A DNA stretch of 64,000 bases, taken from Zoogloeaceae bacterium G21618-S1 (GTDB lineage Bacteria > Pseudomonadota > Gammaproteobacteria > Burkholderiales > Rhodocyclaceae). Shown in pieces: positions 20,059 to 29,900 of this stretch. The notes under the pieces are model-generated. The model was not told the DNA's origin. It saw nothing but the letters and a program-made list of their open reading frames with translations, and searched no databases. The translations under genes were made by a program, and so were the position numbers. Where the stretch lies: positions 1 through 64,000 of the forward strand of contig JAPWHF010000014.1 in NCBI GenBank assembly GCA_027214125.1, written 5' to 3'. How positions within the stretch are numbered: the first letter of the stretch is position 1; each line of letters starts with the position of its first letter.

Positions 20059-20355
20059 TCACTCGCCAGACGACGGGAAGCGGGTGCGCGGCTCGCCGGG
20101 GGCGGATTCACGCACCCAGTCGCGATCAAGCCGGTTCATGTAGCTGACGTAGATTCCAATGATGATCAGGTAGATCAGCAAAGAGCCTTGGGCGAACAGA
20201 TAGAAGCCGAAGGGGAAGTTGAAGAGCGTGAAGTGGTTGAGTTCATCGGCGAAGTAGCCGGCGACGAATGTGCTCACAAACCAGACGCACAGCAGCGCCA
20301 CCGTCAGTCGGGTGTTGCGTTGCCAGTAAGCGCGTTGTGCCGGTCTCGGTTGCAT
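20059..20355 (-). CDS. Second, orphan DUF4212 protein
   Basis: A 98-residue paralogue of the symporter small subunit at 19568-19831. It shares YWxRxxxL, WFV and GFYLFAQGSLLIYLIIIGIY, with two membrane helices (about 16-38 and 52-75). No SSS large subunit is attached to it: the gene upstream is lrgB, and the next downstream gene is the other DUF4212 copy. It may serve the same symporter or an unlinked one. The C-terminal tail is arginine-rich. Sequence divergence between the two copies is high, so it is an old duplication or separate acquisition. Confidence 0.8.
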   Translation of the reverse strand: MQPRPAQRAYWQRNTRLTVALLCVWFVSTFVAGYFADELNHFTLFNFPFGFYLFAQGSLLIYLIIIGIYVSYMNRLDRDWVRESAPGEPRTRFPSSGE

Positions 20356-20430
20356 CGCTCGCCTCCACGCCGAGTATCGGACAGATCGCGCCAGCGGGCA
20401 ATGTCTGCACGCGGCGAGTGCTGCGCTGTT

Positions 20431-21165
20431 TCAGGCAAACCAGCGACTGAGCCAGGGCAGTAGCCACGGCGTCAGCAAGGCTGTGAGCAGGCCATTGGTC
20501 GCCATGGCCAAGGCGGCAAAGGCACCGGTTTCAGCGCTGATCTGAAAGGCGCGTGCGGTGCCGATGCCGTGTGCGGCCAAGCCCATGGCAAAGCCCTGCA
20601 CTGCGGGGTCGCGGGTGCCGAGCAGGCGAAACAGGCCTTGCGCGACCATGGCGCCGAAAATGCCGGTCATGATCACCAGTGCGGCGGTGAGCGAGGGTAG
20701 CCCGCCAAGGGCTTCGGCGACGGCCATGGCGATCGGGGTGGTGACACTTTTTGGGGCAAGGGAGATCAGTGATGCCTCACTGGCGCCGAGCAAGGCGCCT
20801 GCACCCCAGGCCACCACGATGGCTGTCGTTGCGCCGCACAGCAGTGTGAGGCCGAGCGGAATGGCCATGGCGCGCAAGCGCTGGAGCTGACCATAGAGCG
20901 GAATGGCCAGCGCGACGGTGGCGGGGCCAAGCAGGAAGTGAACAAACTGGGCACCGTCAAAATAGGTTTCGTAGGCCGTGTCGGTAGCCCAGAGGATGCC
21001 AACCAAGGTCAGCACGGCGATCAGCACCGGATTGACCAGCGGATGCCCGCCGGCGCGGCGATGGAGTTGCCAGGCGCCGAGGTAGGCGATCAAGGTGAGC
21101 GTCAGGCCGAGCAGGGGTGAGGCGGAGAGGTAGACCCATAGGCCGGTGAAGTCGTGACGGATCAT
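20431..21165 (-). CDS. lrgB: LrgB family membrane protein
   Basis: A 244-residue polytopic inner-membrane protein. The family signature LLGPATVALAIPLYGQ and the block APKSVTTPIAMAVAEALGG...LTAALVIMTGIFGA are clear, as is AAHGIGTARAF. LrgB works with the holin-like LrgA, historically in murein hydrolase control and more recently in pyruvate or glycolate uptake. The start at 21165 overlaps the lrgA stop (ATGA), so lrgA-lrgB are coupled. An in-frame longer start would run into lrgA and is unlikely. Confidence 0.93.
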   Translation of the reverse strand: MIRHDFTGLWVYLSASPLLGLTLTLIAYLGAWQLHRRAGGHPLVNPVLIAVLTLVGILWATDTAYETYFDGAQFVHFLLGPATVALAIPLYGQLQRLRAMAIPLGLTLLCGATTAIVVAWGAGALLGASEASLISLAPKSVTTPIAMAVAEALGGLPSLTAALVIMTGIFGAMVAQGLFRLLGTRDPAVQGFAMGLAAHGIGTARAFQISAETGAFAALAMATNGLLTALLTPWLLPWLSRWFA

Positions 21166-21512
21166 GAGCCGCTCCCGCGGCGGCGCAAGATGAACGTCAA
21201 TACCAGTGCGGAGACGGCCAGCGCGGCGAGCGTGCTGATCACCAGCGCGGCCAGCAAGGCTTGCCATTCGCTGGCGAGGCGGTCGGCATGCAACATGATG
21301 CCGGCGCCGGCGGGGACAAAGAGCAACGAAAGGTGGCTGAGCAGTCCGTTGGCGGTGTCCTGCAGATTCTTGCCGGGCCCGCCGTGCAGGATGAGCGCGA
21401 CAAACAGCAGCGCCATGCCGAGCACCGGGCCCGGCAAGGGAATGCCCAGGCCGCGGGAGATGACTTCGCCAGCGAGTTGGAACACCAGTAGCAGGGTGAT
21501 GGCGTTGAGCAT
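21162..21512 (-). CDS. lrgA: LrgA/CidA family holin-like protein
   Basis: A 116-residue protein with four hydrophobic segments. GIPLPGPVLGMALLF and LLFVPAGAGIMLH are hallmark LrgA/CidA motifs. The start at 21512 (MLNAITLLL) has AGGAGG eight bases upstream. It lies 16 bases after the stop of the Gate-domain protein and overlaps lrgB, so the three genes form one operon. Confidence 0.93.
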   Translation of the reverse strand: MLNAITLLLVFQLAGEVISRGLGIPLPGPVLGMALLFVALILHGGPGKNLQDTANGLLSHLSLLFVPAGAGIMLHADRLASEWQALLAALVISTLAALAVSALVLTFILRRRGSGS

Positions 21513-21528
21513 GGGCGGAACCTCCTGG

Positions 21529-22467
21529 TCAGGTGAGCAGTATGTGTCCGATGGTGCGCAGCGCAATGCCAACGGCCCCGCCGAGCACGGCGACGCGCCA
21601 CACTGCGGCGACGGGCTTTCCGGCAGAAATCAGTACGGCGATGCCCGGAATGTCCAGCGGATGTACCAGAAAGCCCGCGCTGGCGTTGAGGCTGGCAACG
21701 CTGGCCGTGCCGGCGCGCAGCATGTCATTCATCACCCCCATCATGGCGGTGCCACCACCGATGAATTTGGTGAGCGTGGGCAGGATCAGCGCGGGGTCGA
21801 TGCCGAGCAGCACCAGGGTGGGTGCCAGCACATCGGTGAGTCCGTCGATGATGCCGCTGGCGCGCAAGCCGGCGACGGCGACCAGTGCCAGGACGAGCAT
21901 GGGAATGGCGCCAATGGTGATCTTGAAGGCTTCGGCGCCGGCCCGGTTGATGACATCAAGCACACCTTTGGCATCGTCGGCGACCGGGTGGCGCAGGGTT
22001 TCGTCAATGCAGCCTTCCTGATCGGAAAGGTGTTTGCCGAATACGTGATAAGTCGTCGCCGCGGCAGCCAGGCCGCCGAGCAGCGACAGGAGGAGGGTGA
22101 TGCCAAATGCGAGCCCCATGGTGGACATCGGGATCAAGACGTTAGCCTGACTCATGGCCATTACCATGGCCAGCGTTGCAGCGATATGCCGCGGCGAGGT
22201 GCCCCGTTGGGCCATCATGGCCAAAGTGGCCACTGGCGCGGCGAAACTGACAAAGTTGATCTGCAAGGCTGCGAATACGCCGAGGCCGGTCAGTCCGGCG
22301 GGGCGCAGCAGTGGCGCAAGTTGGCGGACCAGCCAGTCGAGTACGCCGCGCGCTTCGAGCAGGCGCATCAGTGACAGCATGACAACCATGACGGGAAGTA
22401 GCACAAACAGGGCAAGCTCGACGCCCGCGCGGCCGGCGCGAAGCACAACATCGAAAATTTCAACCAT
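21529..22467 (-). CDS. Nucleoside recognition (Gate) domain membrane protein
   Basis: A 312-residue polytopic membrane protein with two Gate-type repeats, as in SpmA/YjiH-type proteins: ALFVLLPVMVVMLSLMRLLE with ALQINFVSFAAPVATLAMMAQRG, and the second half AFKITIGAIPMLVLALVAV with LTKFIGGGTAMMGVMNDM. The family binds or transports unknown small solutes. The start is uncertain: ATG 22467 has no clear ribosome site and upstream codons are possible. It is operonic with lrgA-lrgB, suggesting a shared substrate or envelope function. A second Gate protein is at 46679-47626. Confidence 0.75.
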   Translation of the reverse strand: MVEIFDVVLRAGRAGVELALFVLLPVMVVMLSLMRLLEARGVLDWLVRQLAPLLRPAGLTGLGVFAALQINFVSFAAPVATLAMMAQRGTSPRHIAATLAMVMAMSQANVLIPMSTMGLAFGITLLLSLLGGLAAAATTYHVFGKHLSDQEGCIDETLRHPVADDAKGVLDVINRAGAEAFKITIGAIPMLVLALVAVAGLRASGIIDGLTDVLAPTLVLLGIDPALILPTLTKFIGGGTAMMGVMNDMLRAGTASVASLNASAGFLVHPLDIPGIAVLISAGKPVAAVWRVAVLGGAVGIALRTIGHILLT

Positions 22468-22687
22468 TCCAGGAGAGTCCGGGGGTAATGCAGGATCGAC
22501 GGTGCGCCCGTCACGACGGTGGCAGGAGTTCGGGGTGTCTGGCGGGTGAACGCCGACCAAGGACAATACAGACGGCGTTTATTGGTGTGTGGTCACCACC
22601 TGAATAGTGCATGCGTGGGGGCGTGGCGAATATCGTACGAACACACCCGTGCTCCAAGCCGCCCGTATTCTACGCGATCGTCACAGC

Positions 22688-24928
22688 CTAGTTTGTGTTG
22701 GGGCGGTAGGCGTCGAGCCAGGCGGCCAGATCGTCGGCGATCATCGGGCGGGCGAGCAGGTAGCCCTGCATTTCGTCGCAGCCGAGGGCGCGTAAGCGGT
22801 CGCGCTGGCTGGCGGTTTCGACACCTTCGGCCAGCACCTTCATGCCGAGCTGATGGCCGAGCGGGACGATCATCTCGGCTATCCGCCCACTTTGACCATG
22901 TTCGAGCGTATGGATGAAGGAGCGGTCGATCTTGAGCCGGTTGGCGGGTAGTCGGTGCAAGTAAGACAAGGACGAGAAGCCGGTGCCGAAGTCATCAATG
23001 GCAATGGAGACACCGCGGGCGCGGATGGCTTCGAGGAGCGTCCGGACCTGGTTAATGCCTAGCGCCGCAACGGATTCGGTAATTTCGAGCTCCAGGCACT
23101 CGGGGCAAATGGATGAGGTGTCCAGTGCGCGGTCGAGGATACTCAGGAAGTTGGGTTGGCGCAGTTGCACGGTGGAGACATTGACTGACATGCGCAGGCC
23201 GGTATGTCCGTGCTGATGGAGTGACTCCAGCACGCGCATCGATTGGTGAAGAATCCACTCGCCAATGGGGAGGATAAGCGCGGTTTGTTCGGCCACCGGA
23301 ATGAAGCGATCGGGCGGCACATGCGTGCCATTGTCGATCCGCCAGCGGGTGAGCGCTTCGAATCCGACCACCCGTCCCGACAGGAGGTCGAGCTGCGGCT
23401 GAAAGACCGGGTAGAGCTGATCGCCACTGGCTAGCGCACGGTGCAGTGCAATCCGCATCCGGTTGCGGTCATGCGTTTCATTGGCGATGGACTCGCAATA
23501 GTAAGCGTGGTGGCCGAGCCCGGAGGTTTTTGCTCGTTTTAGCGCGATGTAGGCGTTTTGTATGCCGTCCGAGCCGCTGCCCTGAACATCACGCAAGTGC
23601 ACGATGCCAGTGCTGACGGTGAGCGGGTGGTCGACCTGGTCGATATTGAACGGCGTGCTGAACAGACGGCCGATGGCGTCTGGGGTCAGGTGCTCGCGTC
23701 GGCCCAGCAGCCCAAAAACATCGCCGGAGACTCTGGCGACAAAACATCCAGGAAATTCGGTACCCAGTCGTTGAGCAATGGCGCGCAGTAGTTGGTCGCC
23801 ATAGGGGTGCCCAAGGAGATCGTTGACGGCCGAAAATTGATCGATATCGACAAGGGCCAAGGCTTGCTCATTGCGGCTGGGGCTGTCAATGGCGCGATCC
23901 AGCTCTCGAAGCATGGCTGAGCGGTTGGGGAGTCCGACCAGACGGTCACAATATGCCTGGTCGCGCAAGGCGCTGACCAGCTGGATGTTCTGCGCGCACA
24001 AGGACATGTTGGTGCAGAACATGTGCAGCAGGTTTTGGTCGAGTTCGTGAATTGGCTCACTGGAGTCGACGAAAACCGCGTAGGCGTGTTGATCCCGGGT
24101 TTCAAAAAACAGCGTGAGGCTGTGTGGTTCGACAAGGTTGCGGCGTTCGATCAGGCTTTGTCGCAATGCCGCGGTGATTCTCGGCTCGTCGATGGTGTTA
24201 AATGGTTGGTCCGTCAGCCCGCTAAAGCGGCCAGCCGCGGCGATGATCTCAAACTGGGGGGCGTGGCCGTTCTGAGGCGGTATTTGCGGCGTACTGGCGC
24301 AGACCAAGCCTTCGGGAGGTATCCCGATGAGGCTGGCAATTTGGATGATGATGCCCTCGGCGAAACTGCGTAGCCCCGGGCGAGTCATTACGTCATTGCT
24401 GGCGGCGATGACCTTTTCGAGTCCGCGGCGGCTGGCGTCAAGGCGGCGCAACTGTTCGTAAGAGCGCAGGGCAGCCGTCACGGTGGTGAATAGCTTGTTG
24501 CGGGTCAGTTCATTCTTGGTTTTGTAGTCGTTGATGTCGTAGCGGCTGATCGCGTCCATTTCAGGCGCCTGGCCGGGTTGTCCGGTACGCAAGACAATGC
24601 GCAGATTGGTCAGCTGAAGTTCTTCGCGGATCGCGCTGACAATGCGCAGCCCGGCGTCTGGCGTTTCCATCACGACGTCGAGCAGCAGGACGGCGATATC
24701 GTGTTCGCGGCGCAGGACAGCGAGGGCTTCGGCGCCCGAGTGGGCATGGAGGAACTCAACCGGGCGGCCAAGAATGGGGATGCCCTTGAGCGCGAAACGT
24801 GTGGCCTCGTGGACGTCGGCGTCGTCATCCACCACCAATATTCGCCACGGCGGTTGCGTTGGCATCAGAGCGCCGTTGTTGGGCAGCTCTTCGTCCGCGA
24901 AGACGAACTGCCCCTCCCCCTCCGCCAT
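22688..24928 (-). CDS. Response regulator with DUF3369, GGDEF and EAL domains
   Basis: A 746-residue cytoplasmic protein. A receiver domain (about 28-150; ILVVDDDADVHEAT, LLLDVVMETPDAG with the phospho-acceptor Asp) is followed by DUF3369 (about 170-335). A GGDEF-like domain with a degenerate SGDVF signature (about 398-402) is probably not a cyclase. The C-terminal EAL domain (about 495-740) keeps GFEALTRW, ELEITESV, DDFGTGFSSLSYL and AEGVET, so it should hydrolyse c-di-GMP. The start at 24928 has GGGAAG upstream. No histidine kinase is adjacent. Confidence 0.92.
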   Translation of the reverse strand: MAEGEGQFVFADEELPNNGALMPTQPPWRILVVDDDADVHEATRFALKGIPILGRPVEFLHAHSGAEALAVLRREHDIAVLLLDVVMETPDAGLRIVSAIREELQLTNLRIVLRTGQPGQAPEMDAISRYDINDYKTKNELTRNKLFTTVTAALRSYEQLRRLDASRRGLEKVIAASNDVMTRPGLRSFAEGIIIQIASLIGIPPEGLVCASTPQIPPQNGHAPQFEIIAAAGRFSGLTDQPFNTIDEPRITAALRQSLIERRNLVEPHSLTLFFETRDQHAYAVFVDSSEPIHELDQNLLHMFCTNMSLCAQNIQLVSALRDQAYCDRLVGLPNRSAMLRELDRAIDSPSRNEQALALVDIDQFSAVNDLLGHPYGDQLLRAIAQRLGTEFPGCFVARVSGDVFGLLGRREHLTPDAIGRLFSTPFNIDQVDHPLTVSTGIVHLRDVQGSGSDGIQNAYIALKRAKTSGLGHHAYYCESIANETHDRNRMRIALHRALASGDQLYPVFQPQLDLLSGRVVGFEALTRWRIDNGTHVPPDRFIPVAEQTALILPIGEWILHQSMRVLESLHQHGHTGLRMSVNVSTVQLRQPNFLSILDRALDTSSICPECLELEITESVAALGINQVRTLLEAIRARGVSIAIDDFGTGFSSLSYLHRLPANRLKIDRSFIHTLEHGQSGRIAEMIVPLGHQLGMKVLAEGVETASQRDRLRALGCDEMQGYLLARPMIADDLAAWLDAYRPNTN

Positions 24929-25022
24929 AGTGTTCTTCCCTCTGAGTTTGGCCGTCGAGGGAATTAACGAGTGCCACCCGAATTTCTTGAGGGGCTGCGG
25001 GGGCGGTGGAGTAATTTTTGTC

Positions 25023-25781
25023 TTAGCGAGGCAAGGCGTAGTAGACAGTTGGCCCGCAACCAATCGTGATCACCATGCGTCGCAGCCAAACGGCCGGCAA
25101 GCGCCGGGCGAGGCGCGCACCCATGTAACCCCCGGCGACCGCGGTGATCAGCATGATCCAGGTGTGGGGCCAACTTACCGCACCCGCAATCACAAAAGTG
25201 ACGACCGCGATGCTGTAGATGACCGCAGATAGCCAGTTCTTGAGCGCGTTGATTTCGTTCAGATCGGTATGCCCTTGAATGGCCAGCGCGGCGATCATGA
25301 CGATGCCCATGCCCGAACCGAAAAATCCGCCATACACCGACACCAGGAACTGGAACACCGTGCCGCCCAGGCCATGACTCGGGCCCGCGGTGCCGCGCAG
25401 GCGTGCCAGTAGGCGCGACAGCGACCCGCTCAGCGCAAACAGCAGCGTGGCCACACCAAGCAACCACGGGATCAATTGCGTAAACAGTCGGTCTTGCACT
25501 TTGAGCAACAGCACCCCGCCCAGCAGCCCGCCCAGAAACGCAACAATTGAAAGCGGAAGCAGGCGGTCGCGGTATTTGTACAAGGCGTCGCGACTGGCCA
25601 GTGCCCCGGCCAGACTGGCCGGCCAAAGCGCAACCGCATTGCTGGCATTGGCCATGACGGACGGTACGCCGACGGCCAGCAGTGCCGGAAAGGAAAAGAA
25701 GGTGCCACCACCCGCGACTGAATTCATGGCTCCGGCCATGAAGGCCGCCACGCCAATCAGGGCAATTTCACTCGCGGTCAT
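25023..25781 (-). CDS. TauE/SafE family sulfite/sulfonate exporter
   Basis: A 252-residue membrane protein with about eight helices. The family's GAMNSVAGGGTFFSFPALLAVG at residues 17-38 and the internal repeat VYGGFFGSGMGIVMIAAL are visible. The substrate class is sulfite, sulfoacetate or other organosulfur anions in characterised members; here it is not known. Its ATG overlaps the stop of a small upstream ORF (25778-26014). The EAL protein lies 94 bases downstream. Confidence 0.88.
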   Translation of the reverse strand: MTASEIALIGVAAFMAGAMNSVAGGGTFFSFPALLAVGVPSVMANASNAVALWPASLAGALASRDALYKYRDRLLPLSIVAFLGGLLGGVLLLKVQDRLFTQLIPWLLGVATLLFALSGSLSRLLARLRGTAGPSHGLGGTVFQFLVSVYGGFFGSGMGIVMIAALAIQGHTDLNEINALKNWLSAVIYSIAVVTFVIAGAVSWPHTWIMLITAVAGGYMGARLARRLPAVWLRRMVITIGCGPTVYYALPR

Positions 25782-26014
25782 GGCTGACGCTGATGGTGTT
25801 GGTGGATGGCATCAAGGATGTCGGTGAGTCGTGTGCCGCTTTCCGAAGGCAATGCAGCCCGCTGCCCGGCCGCTTGATCGCATCGCTTGGTCCCAAAATG
25901 ACTGAGGCCAAACCCGCGGGCGCCGGAAGCATCCCTGCTGTTCGACATGACGCAGCACAGTGGGCGAGTCGGAGCGTCAGGGTCGATGGCTCGAATGGGG
26001 CCGTTGCGGCGCAT
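25778..26014 (-). CDS. Unrecognised small protein coupled to the TauE/SafE gene
   Basis: A 78-residue ORF starting MRRNGPIRAIDPDAP, with CCVMSNSRDASGARGF in the middle and a His/Gln-rich end (DAIHQHHQRQP). Its TGA overlaps the ATG of the TauE/SafE gene (ATGA), a common sign of a real coupled gene, and its codon third positions favour G/C. There are no membrane segments and I recognise no family. Three cysteines, two adjacent, could bind a metal. The start is uncertain: no good ribosome site precedes 26014, and the frame stays open to 26128. The other 356-base-gap sequence holds only an inverted repeat near pilE. Confidence 0.4.
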   Translation of the reverse strand: MRRNGPIRAIDPDAPTRPLCCVMSNSRDASGARGFGLSHFGTKRCDQAAGQRAALPSESGTRLTDILDAIHQHHQRQP

Positions 26015-26085
26015 AGGACACTCTGGAACAGGCGCCCAGATACTGTCGTGAAGATCTCGGTTTTTTTTGAGCAGTGAACGTTCAG

Positions 26086-26121
26086 GCGGTGCGCAGTGCA
26101 AAGTCCTTGGCTGCGCACCGC
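26086..26121 (-). terminator. Hairpin downstream of pilE
   Basis: Arms GCGGTGCGCAG / CTGCGCACCGC are perfect over 11 bases with a 14-base loop, 17 bases after the pilE stop. No T-tract follows on the minus strand, so it may be a factor-assisted terminator or an mRNA-stabilising stem at the end of the pilin operon. Confidence 0.55.
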
Positions 26122-26137
26122 GGAACATTTATCAGTA

Positions 26138-26596
26138 TTACCAGCAGGCTTGAACCGTGCCGCCGGTAGCTGCTTTGACGCCGGTTTCAGTGAGCGACAG
26201 CGTGCCGCATGTGTCGCCTGCCTGGCTTCCCGTGGGGGCTGCGTTCAGCGTAAAGGTGGTCTGGGTCGCCGCAGCAATGGTCAGGTTATACGTTGCCGCG
26301 CCGCCATCGATCGGGCATTGGGCAGGGTAGAACGTTGCTGCGGGCGCGCCAGTGTTCGCGCCGCCCGCGGCCAGACCCTGGTAGGATTGATTCGTCGAGA
26401 AACGACGCTCCATGGCGGCAGCCATCCCGACCAGCGCGCCGGCGCAATCATTGCGCTTCGAGCGCAACACGTACTGGGTATAGTTCGGGTAGGCAATGGC
26501 AGCAAGAATGCCGATGATCGCGACAACAATCATCACTTCAATGAGCGTAAAGCCGCGTTCTCCGCTGCGCCGGAAGGACTGCTCTACGCGCTTCAT
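26138..26596 (-). CDS. pilE: Type IV pilin-like protein PilE
   Basis: A 152-residue prepilin. The leader ends in ERG and the mature protein begins [24 protein letters not shown], the class III signal cleaved and methylated by PilD. Cysteines near residues 51, 94, 134 and 151 probably form disulfides. It is the last gene of a minor pilin cluster, at the place of pilE in Pseudomonas, and so more likely a minor pilin priming assembly than the major subunit. It overlaps the pilY2-like gene by 4 bases. Confidence 0.88.
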   Translation of the reverse strand: MKRVEQSFRRSGERGFTLIEVMIVVAIIGILAAIAYPNYTQYVLRSKRNDCAGALVGMAAAMERRFSTNQSYQGLAAGGANTGAPAATFYPAQCPIDGGAATYNLTIAAATQTTFTLNAAPTGSQAGDTCGTLSLTETGVKAATGGTVQACW

Positions 26597-26919
26597 TGCC
26601 CACCCCCGTTGTTGAAAAGGTGGAGTTCGACGACCACGATATTTCCCTGGCTATCGGCGTTCGTTTCCATGGCGATCTGCTTTCCTACCCATGCCGAAGA
26701 AACGGGTGAATACGCCAGGTTGCGATCGTCTGCGGTGATCTTCGTTGCTGTGGTGATCAATAACTTCCGGTCGCCGACGACAATGGTGGAGGTCGCCGGA
26801 CTGACGGATTTAATGACACCGATTTCCTCAAGAGGGCGCTCCTGTGCGTTGGCTCCCACGCTCAAGAGCCCGAACAGGCTGACCAAGGTCAGGCGACGCA
26901 CAAATGTCTTGATGTTCAT
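26593..26919 (-). CDS. pilY2: PilY2-like small secreted protein
   Basis: A 108-residue protein with a signal peptide (about residues 1-25, ending SVGANA). A short beta-rich domain follows ([24 protein letters not shown] ... [26 protein letters not shown]). Its position between pilY1 and pilE matches P. aeruginosa pilY2; the assignment rests on position and size, as the primary sequence is little conserved. Overlaps pilE by ATGA and lies 12 bases after pilY1. Likely periplasmic. Confidence 0.6.
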   Translation of the reverse strand: MNIKTFVRRLTLVSLFGLLSVGANAQERPLEEIGVIKSVSPATSTIVVGDRKLLITTATKITADDRNLAYSPVSSAWVGKQIAMETNADSQGNIVVVELHLFNNGGGQ

Positions 26920-26931
26920 GGCCGGTTTTCC

Positions 26932-29900
26932 TTATTGCAGTTGTCGCCACGAGATACGGCGACTCCCGTCGGATTGTTGAGTGCTCTTGTCGATGGTGCC
27001 GGTCGAGGTGGAGCCGTACTTGTGGGTTTTACCCCCGGCGTCGCGCACCTGGCCCAGGCTCTTGATCATGCCGCCCACCACACGACGGCCGCTGACGACC
27101 TTGTTGTTGTACTCGTTGCTGCTACCGTAAGTGCCGTCCCTTGCCAAGTCGAACACGTTATGTTCGGTACGCGCGCCCGTGTAGGGGGCCAGCTCGATAA
27201 TCCAGCTTGAGCCGCCGCCGGCACAGGCATCGTCATCCGGGATGGAGCTCACATAGATGATGCGGTCTTTCCAGAGAATCGGGTCGGTGAGGATGCGTTC
27301 GCCTGCCTTGATGTTGGTCGGCGGGACGAGATCCACCAGAAAGCCACGTTGATTCACCGTGGGCGTGTTCTGCGAGAATTGCCGAATCTCCCAGACGTTG
27401 CCGTTAAAGGCCTGAGATCCTTCGTAGGTAATGCTTTGCACCAGCAGGTCGCTCCGCGCGACTTTGGATGCGTTACTGACGCTGCCGCAGCCCGTGCCGG
27501 AGACGCCGATGCCGCATTCGTCCTGCACACCATAGAGGGATTGCTTGCTCAGGTCAGTGTTGTCGCCCGACTCAAAATACTTGCCCGTGCCGAAATAGAC
27601 CATCAGGCCTTGTTTCGGGTGCTTGCTGACTTGTACTTTGGCGGTGATCGGCTGCGCTTGTGCAGGGCTGCCGCCATCGGTTGCTTTAAATAGCGGCTTG
27701 CCACCAAAGGCAACTTTCCAGTTGCTGCTACTGCTACCGGTAAAGTCAAATTTCCAGAGATTACCGTGCAGATCCCCGGCATAAACCAGGTCGATAGAGC
27801 CGTTCTGGTCGCTGTCGATGACCACAGGGGTGGCCAGTCCATTTGGTGTCGTTGCGCTGCCGACGCTGGTGTCGATTTTCTTGATCAGTGCGCCGGTACT
27901 GATATTGACGACGAACAACTGGGCCTTTTGGGCCGTGCTGTTGTAGCCATTGCCAAAGATGGCTACCCAGTCACCGCTTTCGGTTCGGCCAATGGACGCC
28001 TGACCGAGCGCGAAGCCCAATTCTCCGAAGCCGGTGGTGGTGTCGTTGACTTCCCACAGCACGTCGGAGGCTCCGAAGCTATGTGCATTCTCAACGTTGA
28101 GGGCGAAGTATCCCTTGCCGCCAGCGCCGGTGGAGCCGACCAGCACGGTCTTCCAGTTGCTGCCGACGAGGGCATCGCCGACCTTGGGCGCACCGTCCAC
28201 ATAGTAGCGGTGGGTGTACTTCGGGTCCGCCAGCGTGGGCAAGCCGGACATGATTGTGTTGGGGACGTAGCCGAAGAGCTCTGCGCCCGTGTCGCTGTCC
28301 AGACCGCGGAAAATGCCGTCATTGGCACCAAAGAAGAGTGCTCCCTTGCGGTTCAGGAAGTTGGTGGAGACCCGTCGTGTGATATAGGCGTTTCGTTCCG
28401 ACGTGCTTAGCGAACCGGCCAGGCTGTATCCATAGTCCTCATTCTTCACGAACGCCGGGTCCGAGTTGACGACGTCGCCCATGATGCTCTTGCGCGTGCG
28501 GAAGGGGCCGTTGTTAGACGCCTCTTTGCTCTGGTCGCCACGCACCCATTCCAGCAGGGTCGAGTCGTTGCTGAGGGCTGTTTTCTGGCTTGTCGCCAAC
28601 GAAGCCCAAGCTAGCGGAATGCCCTGCCCGTTACTCGGGTTTATGGTGAAAAGGCTGCGGGTCAAAAAGGCCGGAATCTGTTTGCTCGCTTGCCACGTCG
28701 GCGTGGTATCCGGGTCGCCGGTGTTGACATCAATCTTGTAGGCCAACATGTCTCCCGTCCAGGTGCCGCTGTCGAAGCGTGCCTGGAAGAGGAGCGTATT
28801 GGTGCTCAGGCGAGTGGAGTTGGCCGCCACTGTTGCGGCCGAACTGGTCCGGGCGTTGATGGTGGCCAGCGTGGCCGCGAGTGCGTTGGCGAAGGTTTGT
28901 GGGTCTTTTGCGCTGAAGAATTCGCCTCGGCCGTTCAGGCTGGCATGCAGCAAGTCATCAATTTTGGCCGGGTCACTGGAGGTCGGGCTGGGCCAGCCAG
29001 GGTCCGTCTTGGTCGCAATTGCGGCAAAGGCGGTGGTTGAGGAGATGGTGCCTTCAACGCCGAGACCGACACCAAAGGTCACCATGTGCTGCCAAAAGGC
29101 GGGGTCGTCGGTGCTGACCGGGACGTTGTTGTTCAGATCGCTGCGCAGATCGCGATTCCAGTAGTACATGGCGATATCCGCCAGGTTGTTGCTCCAGTTG
29201 TCCTTGAACGGACCGATCGGTGTGTACTGATATGTCGCGCTATTGGGGCCGGTAATGAGCGGGCCATTGCTACCATCGTTGTTTTGCCTAGCACCCGACG
29301 TTGCCGCTTCATAGTAACTGCCGTTAGTCCAGTAGCCATCGGTGGTCAGAATGGTGAAGTTCTGGCGGCACGACAGATCCTTGCCGCCGGACACGCCAGG
29401 GGTGGTACTGGCGGCGCCGCGACTATCTTGCCATTCGTAGTAATCGCCCGCTGCGTCAAGTGCCCGACGTAGCGGGGTACTGCCTGTGGGCTGTTGCGCA
29501 AACAACCAGTCAAAGAACTGCTTGCGGTTGTTGGTGACGTTGCCAAAGGTGTCCTTGTCGCTGAAATCACGAACGCCACGTTCAATGGTGGACGTCGACA
29601 AACCATCAACGTTTATGCTGCTTCTGTTGATACGGCCGTAACCAATTCGCAGCCCCGTGCCCTGTTGCGCAAAGGCCCGGCTGACCCCCGCCTTGGCGGC
29701 CGACATGCGGTCGCGGTAATAGGAGTACCAGTTGGCAAAATTGGTTTCTTCACTGCTGCCTACCTTGACGTAGGTATAGCAGTCGTCATCCGTTGCTGTG
29801 CCGTTGCAGTTGGCGTTTCCGGCGTTGAACACGTAATAAAAAGCGGCCTGGGAACTGGCGGAATATTCGTTGGAATAACCCGCGTAGTACCAGGTTGGTC

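Noticed and set aside
25793-26077. 94-codon plus-strand ORF in the gap between tauE and pilE
   Set aside because: It lies opposite the minus-strand ORF that is coupled to tauE; no ribosome site and no family features. The minus-strand frame is the better candidate.
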